From: Argyresthia goedartella | Taxonomy: Eukaryota > Arthropoda > Insecta > Lepidoptera > Argyresthiidae | Direction: 5' to 3' | Assembly (NCBI GenBank): GCA_949825045.1 | Contig: OX463807.1 | Span: 13,107,501-13,171,500 of the forward strand | Length of the DNA stretch: 64,000 nt | Shown here: piece after piece, positions 52,271 through 63,384 of the stretch | Layout of the letters: the number at the start of each line of letters is the position of its first letter | Position numbering within the stretch: position 1 is the first letter of the stretch | Notes under the pieces: generated by a model | What the model saw: the letters and a program-made list of their open reading frames with translations, nothing else | Told to the model about the DNA's origin: nothing | Database searches by the model: none | Made by a program: the position numbers and the translations under genes

Positions 52271-53588
52271 TTAAGTCCTTACATATGAAATTGGCGTTTT
52301 GCATGGGAGGAACATAAAGTCATTTTTTTTAAATATAATATATTTATTTAATCAAAGTATGTACCATTACTATCTATACACTTTTGCCATCTCATAGGTA
52401 GTTCTTCGATCCCTTTACTAAAAAACACATTCGGACGGGAATCAATAAAATCTTTGAAGGCGGTTTGGACTGCCCCATCGGAGTTGAATTTTTTCCCTTT
52501 CAAGAAGTTATCCCAATTTCAAAAAAAAATGTTAATCTCTTGGAGCAAGGTCCGGAGAGTACGGTGAATATCTTAGACAATCCAATTGAAGCTCCTCTAA
52601 TATGGTAGCCGTCTGTTATGCAGTGTGTGGTCTAGCGTTATCATGAAGCAGCAGTGGCCTAGAGCGATTGACCAGCCTCGGTTGTTTAGCAGCTAGCTTT
52701 TCCATCATGATTTGCAGTTGCTGTCAATAGAAATCTGCCGTAATCGTCTGGCCAGATTTAAGAAAGCTGTAGTGAACGACACCAGCACTAGTCCACCAAA
52801 CGCTCACAAGTAACTTTTTTGGAGTCAATTTTCGCTTGGGGCATGGTTTGGCTGGTTCGGCAGGGTTCAGCCATTGCGATTGTGATGAGCGATGATGAGC
52901 GCTTCCGATTATCGTACAGGATCCACTTTTCATCACAGGTAATTTTAAGATTTTTAGATAATTCGATTTAAAATCCTTCCATAATTGTGCCGGGTGAGTA
53001 ATGCAACGCAGCAGTCAACGCGCGTTTGTTGATTTGCTTCACTCAGTTCGTGAGGTACCCACCTTTCAAGCTTTTTCACCTTCCCAAATTACTTGAAGTG
53101 GATTAAAACAGTTTTATCACTAACACCGCAGCCTGCAGCTAACTCGGACGTGATTTGCGATGGATCCGCTTCCACAATAGCCTTCGATTTTTCATTATCA
53201 ACTTTGGTCTCCGGCCGTCCACGGGGCTTGTTCTGCAGGTCGAAATTTCCAGAACGAAAACGTTGGAACCAAAAACGCACTATGTTTTCTATTGCGGCAC
53301 CGTCGCCGTACACATCATTAATCCTTCGAGCCGTTTCAGCAGCACTGGTGCCACGGTAGAACTCATACTCGTAAATAACGCGATGTTTCAAGTTTTCCAT
53401 TCTGTAAGCTGAGTGACGCAAGAAAAAAAACAATTGAGGAAAAAACAAATGAATTATAATTTTAGAAACACAAATACATGAGTAAATAGCTGTATAAATT
53501 TGAATTTGGAATTCTTAACCATAGAAGAGATATTTGAGATCAAAGTGGCCAGTACGGCGAAACGCCAATTTCATATGTAAGGACCTAA
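52271..53588 (-). mobile_element. DD34D mariner inserted in family Y copy 2
   Basis: Ends ttaagtccttacatatgaaa and ttaggtccttacatatgaaa (reversed) form 29-bp inverted repeats with one mismatch. TA stands at 52269-52270 and 53589-53590. Family Y copy 1 near 26335 reads ttaatatttccg without interruption, proving the insertion site. Length 1,318 bp. Confidence 0.93.
52380..53400 (-). pseudogene. DD34D mariner transposase, broken
   Basis: ATG at 53400: MENLKHRVIYEYEFYRGTSAAETARRINDVYGDGAA...VRFWFQRFRSGNFDLQNKPRGRPETKVD, the N-terminal helix-turn-helix region with W-F-RF-G; then ITSELAAGCGVSDKTV. Later pieces: PKKLLVSVWWTSAGVVHYSFLKSGQTITADFY (52936-52724), RPLLLHDNARPHTA and LDCLRYSPYSPDLAP, the catalytic HDNARPH and the SPDLAP block that precedes the last Asp. 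Frameshifts and stops separate them. Typical of insect mariners with DD34D spacing; subfamily not assigned. Confidence 0.85.
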
Positions 53589-53999
53589 TATTTCCGTGGG
53601 AGAGTTAGAGTAACATTATTTTTAGTTTGTGATATAGTTTTAATTATATTCCAGGTACCCTTTTTAACTTTATTGAACTCAGATTTTTCATATGTAATTT
53701 TAACTTTTTTATAAGTTGCTACAAAAATTTCGATAACGTGAGTATGTAACTTGTAGTGTAGGGTTGTAAGGTGACTTTTTTGCTTCTCTACGAAGTTTAT
53801 CACAATTACGTATACACCTAAGCAGCCCACCAGTATTCCAGTATCTATGTATTAGCCTTAGTTATGTTAGATATTGTAGATACCAGTAGTTCTGCAGAAG
53901 TATTGTCGTCAGAGTATGCAAGTACACTACTGAAACCAGTATTAGTAATTTCCATTGCCGCAGCTTCAAGGTTGAGGAAAGGTACCATTAACTTGCCGA

Positions 54000-54607
54000 G
54001 TTTTTGTTTAAATAGCCAGAGAAGAGTTGTCAGTTTCGCTCGGATTATTATTTAAGTCAACAGAGTGTGGGATAATGTTGATGTTGGTGTTGGTGCCAAT
54101 AACAGCCACAGATTTAAATTGTGAATGTTTTGTAAGCGTAGAGTTTAGCGGTAAAGACCAACAATAGTCAGTTCTTGATCGAACTTTGAAATTTGTTTTC
54201 TCCACTGTACACTTTGGCTCACACTTTGTGTAAATTGAAACCATCACTTTAATTAGTAAAATTGGATCGATACGATAAATAACTTTCGAGTGTAAGCACA
54301 GAGACTGAGGCAATCACGCTCAGCCAGCACTCAGACAGGATAATGACGTCAAACTGTACTTCTAGTCGCGCAATGAAACATGCTAGGGAGTCAAATTTGC
54401 AAGTTATGCTTCAAATATTAAGATGGAGGAAATGTTGGCATTGAAACAACTTTCGATGTATTTGTGGCACTCTTCCGCAGAATAGATATTAGATTTAGAT
54501 ATTTGTGAGGACTCTCCCTCCACTGCAATGTCCATAAAACTGATTGTGGTAGGCATTTTTATGAGGATTCTTTTGACGGACAATTTATGATTATATATAA
54601 GCGGCAT
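54000..54607 (-). pseudogene. Family Y endonuclease remnant
   Basis: Minus-strand text includes MPLIYNHKLSVKRILIKMPTTISFMD (54607), CFNANISSILIFEA and, in another frame, VQFDVIILSECWLSV (54355-54315), which is the APE block with the catalytic Glu as usual (here E in SECW), then SYLSYRSNF. Decayed by stops and shifts. Confidence 0.5.
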
Positions 54608-55179
54608 TTAGATATGCGGGGTTATGACAGAGTGATGAAAGATATGTACTTAATTATGGATGGGAGTGGGAGTCCAGAAAGATGGAAGTGGGCTGAGAGG
54701 AGGATATGTAGAGATGAGGATTGAAATATTTTCTAGCTAATTACGTTTATAATTAAATAAACATGCAGTGGGTACATACAGATTCTAATAAAATAAGAAC
54801 GGAAAGGATCACTACGCTGGCTCTTTCGTTTTTTTTCCGTAACTTGAGCACTATTGTCTTGACACTTGATCATATGGAACGGGGCACCCTCATGTCTTCG
54901 TAAAAACACCCTTCAATTTTTTGTCTATACGAAATTAAATTCAGGAGACTTTTTGAACTCACGGGCCAGATATAGTAGGCGCATTGTTTTGGCGGTCAGA
55001 TGTTCTGATGCAAACGCGGCTTGTTTAGGCATAAAAAATCCAAGATGGGACGAGTTTAGGTTATTGGTAGCGTTGTCTCGATTGAAGTTATGAAGTTTAG
55101 TAGTTTAGTTTTGGATAGGGTGCTGTCAAGCTCAATCACCATGGATGAACTATTGTTCTCGTGTTTACTGGGCAATGTA

Positions 55180-55701
55180 ACACGTCTCTAATCACGGTTT
55201 GCTCCAATAAATAGTTTATTTCTTAGCAAAGCTTTTTGGCTTAGCCGTAAAAGTCTTTCTTTGATTCCTTGGCTTTTTAGGAACATTACGGAGTTCGATC
55301 GATGTTTTAATTGAGCTTCTCTCTAGATCTTCAGTTTTGCCATGCACGACAGCAAGACCGGCGGATAAGTTTCTACGGTCCAACTCCAGATTGCTGATCT
55401 TGCTATCAAGCGACTTAATGTTGTCAGTTACAGCATTCGATGATCTTTCTATCTCGTGATTTGAGGTTTAATCGCCGTAATTTGCTTTTTCACTTGTTTT
55501 ATGTGGGCTTCCAGAGATCGAAGTCGGGTATTTTGTGAGTTAACAGGTCCGCTTAATCAGCCTTAAATGTTTGGAGTTCATCGTGATCGAGACGCCTTTT
55601 CTTAGTCCTATTGGTGACATGACTGGACATGATTTCATTCACTAGCGTGAGTAAGTCAGATTCCGAGTGGGTTATTCTCGCAGGAGGCGAAGCGCGCTCC
55701 A
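55180..55701 (-). pseudogene. Family Y ORF1 (coiled-coil RNA-binding type), broken
   Basis: ATG 55701: MERASPPARITHSESDLLTLVNEIMSS, NRTKKRRLDHDELQTFKAD, a stop, then in the following frame SNAVTDNIKSLDSKISNLELDRRNLSAGLAVVHGKTEDLERSSIKTSIELRNVPKK and a Lys-rich end KPRNQRKTFTAKPKSFAKK. The coiled coil followed by an I-E-I-R-N-V-P motif is typical of CR1/jockey-group ORF1 proteins. Stops at about 55550 and 55465. Confidence 0.55.
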
Positions 55702-55960
55702 TAACAAATGCTTAAAGAGAGTAGTGGCAAAAGAAAATACCTTCGGACTCCCTGGTTCCGCAGCAGATGAGAGAATGTCTCAACCCGCTGCTTGACATAC
55801 TATGGCCGTCTATTTCTATCGCTATCGCGGGTGCGTCCCATAGGCAACGCCTGGGCTGAACAGCGACTCGACTGCGTGAATGCCCAGCTTTAGGAGGTGA
55901 GTCGATGACCTTCAATCGCGTCGCGTTGGAGGTGCGGACGAGTTGCATTGCGGGAGAGAG

Positions 55961-56378
55961 ATGAATTATTCGGAGTCCTTCCTTTTTCCCCGATTGTTAT
56001 CTAATACGCCTTAATTTTTAAATTTAAAATATATTTTCTCAAAATATATATACTCGGGGTGGTTATTTACACGATCCTGAAGCAAACAATATTATTAAAA
56101 AATATCGAAATTTACCTAAAAAACATAAAATTGTGGCGTTACATCTATCGCTTCCTACCGCGTTCGCATTATCGGGACTTCGGCGCGCGGCACACGCGCG
56201 CTTCCTGGACCAGCTGGCCCGGGGCGTGACCGCAGGTTGAGCAATCGCCGGTGTTCTATCAAGTTAATCGATCCAGAATTCTGTCGTTTAATATACTTTT
56301 ACATACGGACGGACAGACACACGAGTAAACCTATGATGGTGCCGTTTATCCTTTTTAAGGTACGGCACCCTAAATACG
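55961..56378. other. Unrecognised DNA
   Basis: A GC-rich spot at about 56155-56235 (cggcgcgcggcacacgcgcgc) stands out from the AT-rich surroundings. No gene is supported. Confidence 0.4.
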
Positions 56379-56815
56379 GTCTAGTGCGGGTCGGACTCAC
56401 ACACGAAGGGTTCCGTACCATCGCACGAGAACTGTAAGGACGAACTAATTATGAAACAAAAATAAAAAATTCGAGTTTGATTTCGATAAAAGTCCCTCCC
56501 TACAGATTGCGGATCCGTCGTTAAACCAATTGCACCACCGACGACTATGATGGGTGCCGCAAAGTTTACGTGATATTTTAATTATGATGATTGGCAATTC
56601 GCAGGAACAGGAATATGAAAACACTTCTATTGTATTGGGACCTAGCATTTGCGGCAACAAAAATACACATTTTTTTTAAAAATTTCAAATTCTCTTCCTA
56701 TAATCGTTCAAGAAAACAGCCAGCTGACAGACAGACGGACAGAAAGATAGATGGACGAACAGCGGAGACGAAATACTTAATAGGGTCCCGTTTGGCACGT
56801 TTCGGGTACGGAAAT
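56379..56815 (+). repeat. Dispersed repeat of lepidopteran type
   Basis: Opens tctagtgcgggtcggactca and cgaagggttccgtacc, closes with cagacagacggacagaaag, tagggtcccgttt and cgggtacggaa. Same module order as 1059-1745 but shorter. Just before it (56300-56370) a second closing module (cggacggacagacacacgag) suggests two overlapping copies. Confidence 0.6.
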
Positions 56816-56920
56816 CTATCAACCGAATTGAAAACTACCTCCTTTTTTAAATCAGTTAAAAATAAAATTACTGCTGAAGTGAGCTAAGAGAAACTTTTCA
56901 GCTTGGTTGAAAGTACTAAC

Positions 56921-56948
56921 TGCGCTATACGTGGGAGTTAACACCCAC
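56921..56948. repeat. Palindrome atacgtggg...cccacgtat
   Basis: Nine-base arms around an AT-rich centre, perfect on both strands. No neighbouring gene uses it visibly. Confidence 0.5.
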
Positions 56949-57756
56949 GTATATCGCAGTGAGTACTTTTGATGGTATACTGTTAATGGTATATTTTTGC
57001 TTAGGTAGGCATTATTGTGTACTGTTATAGCCATCCTACGTTTCCGTTTTAGTGCCAACTACTAATGGATAAATCAACTACTATTAATTAATACACTTAA
57101 GTGAACATTAACACTTTTATATGAGTGCCTATTTACACCATTTTATTGCCTTTGGGCGGTAAAAGCTAATTTAGTGAAAACTCAGATATCTAAAACTTTA
57201 AGTTCATTAATTATATCATAAAATATTATTTACCGTAGGAGACAAATACTTTCAGCCAATATTGAGTATGGTAAGTATCTTTTATCATTTGGGCTAGCGA
57301 TCCAAACAATTCTACGTATTTCTGTCAGTTACAATATTCATTGGAAGAACTGGCCAAATTTTCCACGAACACATAAATTAGGCTTAGAAATGACACTGAG
57401 AAAAGGAGCTAATAAACTTTGTTTTACCAAAGACGTCAGAATTTCTAAGACAGCGGAAAACTTGCCAAGGTGTTATATAGGTACTTACATAGAGTAGGTA
57501 ATGAGAGAGAGAGAGAGATTACAACACGGCAATTTCGAGGCAAGCGCCAAATTTATGGGTATCCCAATTTATAGCCAAGTCGGTATTTAGAAGATTTTTA
57601 ACAATTAAATGTATTAGTAAAACTTTTTGAAATTCCCAAGGCGTCAAAACAACTAACATAAAAATCGAAATATATCGGTGCCAAAATAAAAAGATTGGGT
57701 GCCCGACCTTTTTTTACGGAACAGAAATATTTCGGTATCGAAATACAGGATTAACT

Positions 57757-58125
57757 TAGTATGGACATAAAAACTACATGACTTATAAAGCTGACATTTC
57801 GCAGATAGGTAGTTTATAGGTACGTATGAAACGTCAACTAAGCAAGTGTCATTTCACATTTCCTCCCCGGTAAGGGGGGGATGGGGTATTAACTTTGTAT
57901 AGAAGATGTATAGACTTATGAAGCTGACATTTAACAGGTAGGTAGTTTGTAGTTTGTAGTATTAGGTAGGAGATGTCATCTAAGTAAGTGATTTCACCCA
58001 ATTTCCCCCCGATAGGGATGGATAGGGCTGTGAACTTTGTATGGACATTAAAAAACTACAAGACCTATGAAGCTGTAGCTAGGCAGGTAGGTAGTTTCTA
58101 GATATGAGACGTCAGTTAAGTAAAG
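57757..58125 (+). repeat. Degenerate tandem repeat, about 2.7 units of 136-140 bp
   Basis: Units starting near 57757, 57893 and 58033 share gtatggacat(t)aaaaactac, gacttat(g)aagctgaca, aggtaggtagttt, gacgtcaactaag and a G-rich or C-rich tract. No open frame. A separate GA microsatellite lies at about 57503-57517. Confidence 0.6.
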
Positions 58126-58494
58126 TTTTTATAAAAAAAAAAACTTAACTGACGGGTTACATATGAGGAGTTATGCCAGTTAGTGTCAGAATATCAGAGT
58201 TTTGAGGTTTTCAGGGTTGCAAACTTGGGTATAAATTACTCTCAGGGGTACAACAGCAAACAAATAAAATTGGAGATACATGCGCGTTTACGACGTTTGC
58301 CTTGTTTGTGTAGATAAACTTAAGGTACTCTCAGAACAGAGGTACTGTCTGTTCTTCCTACATAAATATGATTTTGTTTTTTTTTCCTTATCTAACAAAT
58401 TCTGACGTTGACGTTCTCTAGGTTGCAGTTTGATGCCAAAAAGGCAGGCATTTGCAATCTGCCTACACGGTGCACCTTTTTGCATATTATTATG

Positions 58495-59722
58495 ACTGAC
58501 GACATGACTTTGTAGACCACAAAACATTGCTCTTAAACCTAAAACACTACGGCATAAAAGGCTCTAAGCTTATAAAAAACTTATTTAGAAGAGAGGGTTC
58601 AAAAAGCCGACATTAATAGGACAAAATCGTCGGGTTCTCAGGTGAAGATGGTAGTCCCACAGGGATCTACTCTGGGGCCGTTCCTTTTCTTCGTGTATGT
58701 AAATGATTTGCCTTTTATGGTATGAATAATGTCAGAGATAGTATTTGTAGATGACACGTCACATTTTTTTTTAAATTGGGAGACAATAAAATGACTTACA
58801 GAAAACAAATAATGCTCTCTCGCGAGTACTAGACTGGTTTACTGCCAATAACTTGCTTCTGAATTAAAAAAAGACAAAGTGCATAACATGAACTTTATCT
58901 AATGTAAAGGAAGTTGAGAGTAACATTGTATTGGGGAAAGACAAACTGAAACTAGTAGATGAAACTGTATTTCTCGGCATCAATATTGATGCCAAATTAC
59001 AGTGGGGTCCCCATGTTGTAAAATTAGCACATAGACTTAGCTCCACAGCATATGCAGTTAGAAGAATCAGGGAATTGACTGACGTTTCAACTAACTGCTT
59101 GGCTTATATATTTTAGTTATTTCCATAGCATTATTTCCTACGGCATTCTAGTATGGGGACGGGCTACTGAAATTGAGACCATCTTCATTTTGCAGAAGAG
59201 AGCGATCCGATTTATTTACAAGCTAGTTAATAGAGAGTCTCTGAGAGATTTCTTCAAAAAAACCAACATCTTAACAGGTGCAAGTCAATATATCTATGAA
59301 AACATAATGTATGTGAGAAAAAAATTCAGTAGCTTTGAAACCATTGATAGCCGCCACAATGAGCAATTTAGAAATAAACATAAACTTTCTTTTCCAATGT
59401 TCAGACTCACAAAAGTTAGGAGTTCTTTTATGGGATACTATATACGTTTCTACAACAAAATTCCGCAAGAAATACAAAACTTAACTGAAGCTCGATTCAA
59501 AAAATGTATAAAGCACATTTTGTGCACAAAGGCCCACTACAAAATTGATGATTTTTTACAAGACACCGACATCTGGAATTCAACCAGTTCATTGCACCCT
59601 ATATATTATGTAATAATTAGGCACCTACTTCATGTTTTATTATGCTTGCTTGATTAGGTTATGACGTTCGTTAAGTCAAAATTTTTGTGCTATTATGAAT
59701 AAAAATCTTTGAACTTGAACTA
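58495..59722 (+). pseudogene. Jockey/CR1-type LINE, 3' part
   Basis: Reads FVDHKTLLLNLKHYGIKGSKLIKNLF, PTGIYSGAVPFLR-type shifted text for the QGS-LGP-LF block, VFLGINIDAKLQWGPHVVKLAHRLSSTAYAVRRIRELT (58931-59116), YFHSIISYGILVWG, then 59190-59657 LQKRAIRFIYKLVNRESLRDFFKKTNILT...YKIDDFLQDTDIW. It ends aataaaaatctttgaacttgaac. Same clade as the LINE at 20362-23395 by thumb and C-terminal similarity. Confidence 0.75.
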
Positions 59723-60074
59723 TGTAAATTTTTCAAATACCTGTTTTTTATACAGTCATAAGTGGAGCTAAAGGGGCAAATTTAGGTACGGTTGGATTTC
59801 CATACACATTCAAATAGCGGTCGATCCAACCGGTAATCAACTGGTATAGCCAACCGAAATGGGCCCTTGTGCACGATGGTAACTGTTATAATAATTTCCT
59901 TGATAACGCGATAGTAACCATATTGCCGAATTATTGTTGACGAGCTCGGTAGGTTGAAGTAAATGTGAGAATATTTGTGTGAGAATATTAATTTCCTTTA
60001 GTCTTTAGACTGATTTCGAGGTTCGCCGCATGTAATCTTGCAATTAATTGTGGGGGTTTTCCAATAAACTTTTT

Positions 60075-60170
60075 CTAGGGGATTAAAAACGTTTTTTTTT
60101 AAACTCTTCCTCGACCCACGCCGTAACAGAAACCTTCGTGTGGGAGTCTGACTCGCACATGACTTAATTT
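60075..60170 (-). repeat. Short copy of the lepidopteran-type dispersed repeat (inverted)
   Basis: The reverse complement gives gtgcgagtcagactcccaca, cgaaggtttctgttacgg, the opening module of 56379-56815. Confidence 0.5.
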
Positions 60171-60339
60171 TTCATTAGGGTTATTTTGATGCCTGCGGAA
60201 TCGGCGCTGTCATTTTTAATTTTATTTAATGAATTTACAGTAAATACACTTTTAATAATACAAATTCTATTATTCTATTCTATTCGACCTGCGTAGATAC
60301 GCTGGCACCGTGTCACCTTTCGGCAACCTCAGCCACAGC

Positions 60340-60631
60340 CGGCGCTGCGGCGGCAGCAGCAGAGTGTCTCAAAACCCGCAAATACGCCGCTCTCGGCGAC
60401 GACTATTTGTTCATTCCGTTCGGCTTTGAGACCCTCGGGCCGTGGGGCCCTGACGCTCGAAGAGTCCTCAAAGACATCTCTAAGAGGCTCGTCGAAGCGT
60501 CAGGGGACCGCAGAGCTGGCGCCTACCTCGCTCAACGCATCAGTATTGCGATACAGCGAGGTAACAGTGCCAGCGTCTTGGGCACCCTCCCGCCCGGCAG
60601 TGAACTCAGGGAAATTTTTAATTTAGTTTAG
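60340..60631 (+). pseudogene. Retroelement-like C-terminal fragment, GC-rich
   Basis: Open text AAAECLKTRKYAALGDDYLFIPFGFETLGPWGPDARRVLKDISKRL...RRAGAYLAQRISIAIQRGNSASVLGTL. I have seen the pattern F-P-ET-G-WG...L...R...QR-S-A-QRGNA-S-LG at the end of retroelement-derived polyproteins in invertebrates, but cannot name the family. It is clearly GC-richer than its surroundings and lacks an upstream coding part. Confidence 0.35.
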
Positions 60632-62638
60632 TGCAGTTATAGTTTAGTTTTAGTTTATAATATGTAATAGGTAAAAACTGTTTCCAACAGAATAAATAAT
60701 TCTATTAACAACTATATCACTCAAAGGATAGGATCTACGAATACGAAGTCGGGCAATATACAGTACGCTGTAAAACTCATAGTATTTACGTACCTTATCA
60801 TTTTCTTCATATCTGTAGGCATGACATGATAGGTTTTTAGAATATTGTTGAGTATCTTGGATCAGGCAGGATCTCAACGGAAATTGTGTTTAGGAGCTAT
60901 CTATCTATCTCTCTATATTTACCTATATATAAAAAAATAAACGCTATGCTTTCTTGTCTCGCTAAAACTCGAAAATGGCCCGGCTGGTTTACATAATTCC
61001 CATTTTATGTTATTGTCCTGATGAGTTGGTTTACGTAAAAGGAAATTAGGAAAAATGAAAAGAAACAGCCGAAATCTCGAAAAATCTTGTGTTGGTAAAG
61101 TTCAGCCTTCATTCATTCATAGTAGGCGTTGGTAGTGGAACTTATGTTTGACAGCTGTATTGAAAAATTGGCAAAATATTGAAAAAATAATTGATCAAAG
61201 AGATTCGTTAATGTGAGGCTTGAGGCCGATTATAACGATTATGACCTTTAGATAGATGCCTCTAAAATTATAGAAAAACAGTTTTCTGATGAGGAACTAT
61301 GAGCATACGAAAAATGCGTAGCGATGCCGCGATACGGACAGCTTGTTTTGTTTGATAAAATATTATATCCGTACCCAAATAGTAAATTATTATTATACAA
61401 GTGTGTTTAAGTTGTTTATTACTCCCACGGCTTGCGCGGTATGGGAGCCGAGTGTGTATGATCAATGCCGACGAGTTTCATGCGACGTTTTTGGACAAAA
61501 TTGCTAGGAAAACAACAGACTTATTTATAACGACCACACAACGTAATCAAATATTTTTGGAAAATGGCGGTACGGTTTTGTTTTTCCAAGCGCCGCACTA
61601 AGTAAAGGTATTGGCAAAAGCACTAAACAAACTACAAAATAATATTTGTAGAAAAAAAAAAAAAATGTGATTTATTTTTTATTATATATATATCTACTTA
61701 ACCTGAAATAGATAATTTCCAAAAATATTTATATTATGTATTATTGTTTGTATGCATAAAAACTCATAGATAGCGGAGATAAAAAAAAAGAAGTAAACTA
61801 AATTCGACAATGTACTACTTTACCTAGTGGCTTGCCTAGTGTGGGTATCACAAGTACTGTTTTTGTTTAATCTTAATTTTACACATAAGTCGTCACATAA
61901 TATTTAAATTATAGTTAAAATTGTTTGCTTTTTGTGAAATAAATAAATATTTGATTGATTTGGTTGATTTGATTGATTGACTTCTTTCAACTTGTGCAAC
62001 TAGCGGTGTACTGTAAAGTAAAAAATACTTAGAACTTAGATGCGTTGCCTTAAAGAGTGATTTATGAGCAATTGTGTTAAAAATATATTTAATAATTGCT
62101 CGAAAAGTTCGTTTTCTAAGCAACCAAATCGTGCCACTTTTTCGCACTAGTGCTGTTTACTTTTCAGTTTATTTTTAAATTTTTAACTCCGTTATCAGCC
62201 TTACGCGAAGAATTTTGTTATTGGAGTACAGTTTGACAAATTAGTCAAATACAGACTATCATTCATTTATTCTCACTTCACTAAACGTGTTTTTAATTAT
62301 TTAGATTTAGATATTGGTCAATAAATATATTTTCATCACACCTGCTCGTAAACTGGTTCTTTGTAGCAAAGCATACAGGGCCACAATAGCGCAAATTACA
62401 CCCTCGTGCTTTTTATTTTGCATTATTTTTTTCAATCTCAGGTGCGATTTTTTATGCCTACAAACAATGCATATTTTTGTGAATATTTTAGCATTAAGTA
62501 TAATATTATGATGAAACAATCATCTTTGTAACATTATTTCATCAAATTATATTTTTTTCGCTACATTTTACGCCGTACCTCCGCCCTCACCAACAACTGC
62601 GCGCGCCAGCGCGTGAAAAAATAAAAAAGCGCGCCAAT
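60632..62638. other. AT-rich DNA without recognised genes
   Basis: Contains homopolymer and simple repeats, for example an A-run at 61653-61665 and gattgatttg units at 61950-61980. The small frame 61401-61601 has no motif I know. Confidence 0.4.
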
Positions 62639-62639
62639 T

Positions 62640-62975
62640 TGCACAAATCTTTGGTAGCGTTTTTGTTGATTAGCAATTTATTGTCAAAACTGTCGACAAC
62701 GACAAGTAGTGCAGAAGAGCAAATAGCTTTAACCCCGTCAGAAATACTCAGCGAATCACGAAAAGCGACTGATAGCCTGTTACCACCAAAATCCAGGGAA
62801 AGATACCTAGCGGCCTACGAAACTTTCCTACAGTGGAAAAACAGCAAACATGCCCAATCATTTACGGAGAGCAATGAACAGGCAGATGTTAATGAAGAAA
62901 TTACTACCAGTACTGTAACAAAAACGATTAGGTACAACTTAGATAACTGTATTTTCATCTATTGTAATTTTTAAT
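62640..62975 (+). pseudogene. Fragment like a Crypton-type tyrosine recombinase N-terminus
   Basis: The frame at 62700-62940 reads TPSEILSESRKATDSLLPPKSRERYLAAYETFLQWKNSKHAQSFTE, then an acidic, Thr-rich segment. LLP-KSR-RY---Y--F--W matches the core-binding domain start of Crypton-derived recombinases and their domesticated relatives, where the next words are usually N-LLAYF; that continuation is missing. A possible donor TTAG|GTACAA lies at 62931. Neither promoter nor catalytic half is visible. It could be a first exon or a relic. Confidence 0.35.
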
Positions 62976-63239
62976 AACTAATAACACTGAATTTTACTGA
63001 ACGTCGCATGATACTTGTGTGCATTGATTTTATTTATTACTACACCCTTGGCTATCTTAACGCTCGCCTAGCGGCCCGCGCGTATAATACCGCCTCGTGT
63101 GCTGTAATCAACTTTTCACACTTGTATCATAATGTACTATTTCAATATTCAATAAATATTTTTGGCTCACTTATATTTTGCTAGTGCCTTTGCAATACTA
63201 TGCGACAGCTATTTGCACAGGCGCAGTGGCTGTCCTCGG
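62976..63239. other. Unrecognised DNA
   Basis: No feature supported. Confidence 0.4.
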
Positions 63240-63384
63240 TCAAGTCCGATTGTAGCGGCGCCACCGAGTCGTCTCGCTAGTTTGATAATTTCATTTAGTT
63301 CCAATTTCCATCGCAATATATGAGTAGTGGCGCGGACAATAGATATATTGAGTATAAATAATTAAAATAAGCACGCCATTTTAC
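63240..63384 (-). repeat. Inverted partner of the repeat at 1768-1912
   Basis: The reverse complement shares aaaatggc, actcaatatatctattgtcc, gcgcca and gacgactcggtggcgccgc with the block at 1768-1912. It is an independent copy of the same dispersed repeat. Confidence 0.5.

Larger units (their letters stand above)
50300..55960 (-). mobile_element. Jockey-type LINE family Y, copy 2 (near full length, decayed)
   Basis: Minus-strand order: 5' UTR (about 55960-55702), ORF1 (55701-55180), ORF2 endonuclease (about 54607-54000), linker, mariner insertion (52271-53588), RT (52260-51100), thumb and tail (51055-50300). An additional AT-rich stretch at about 51290-51515 does not fit the protein and may be a further insertion. 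It matches copy 1 at 25066-27036 where both are present. Confidence 0.75.
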
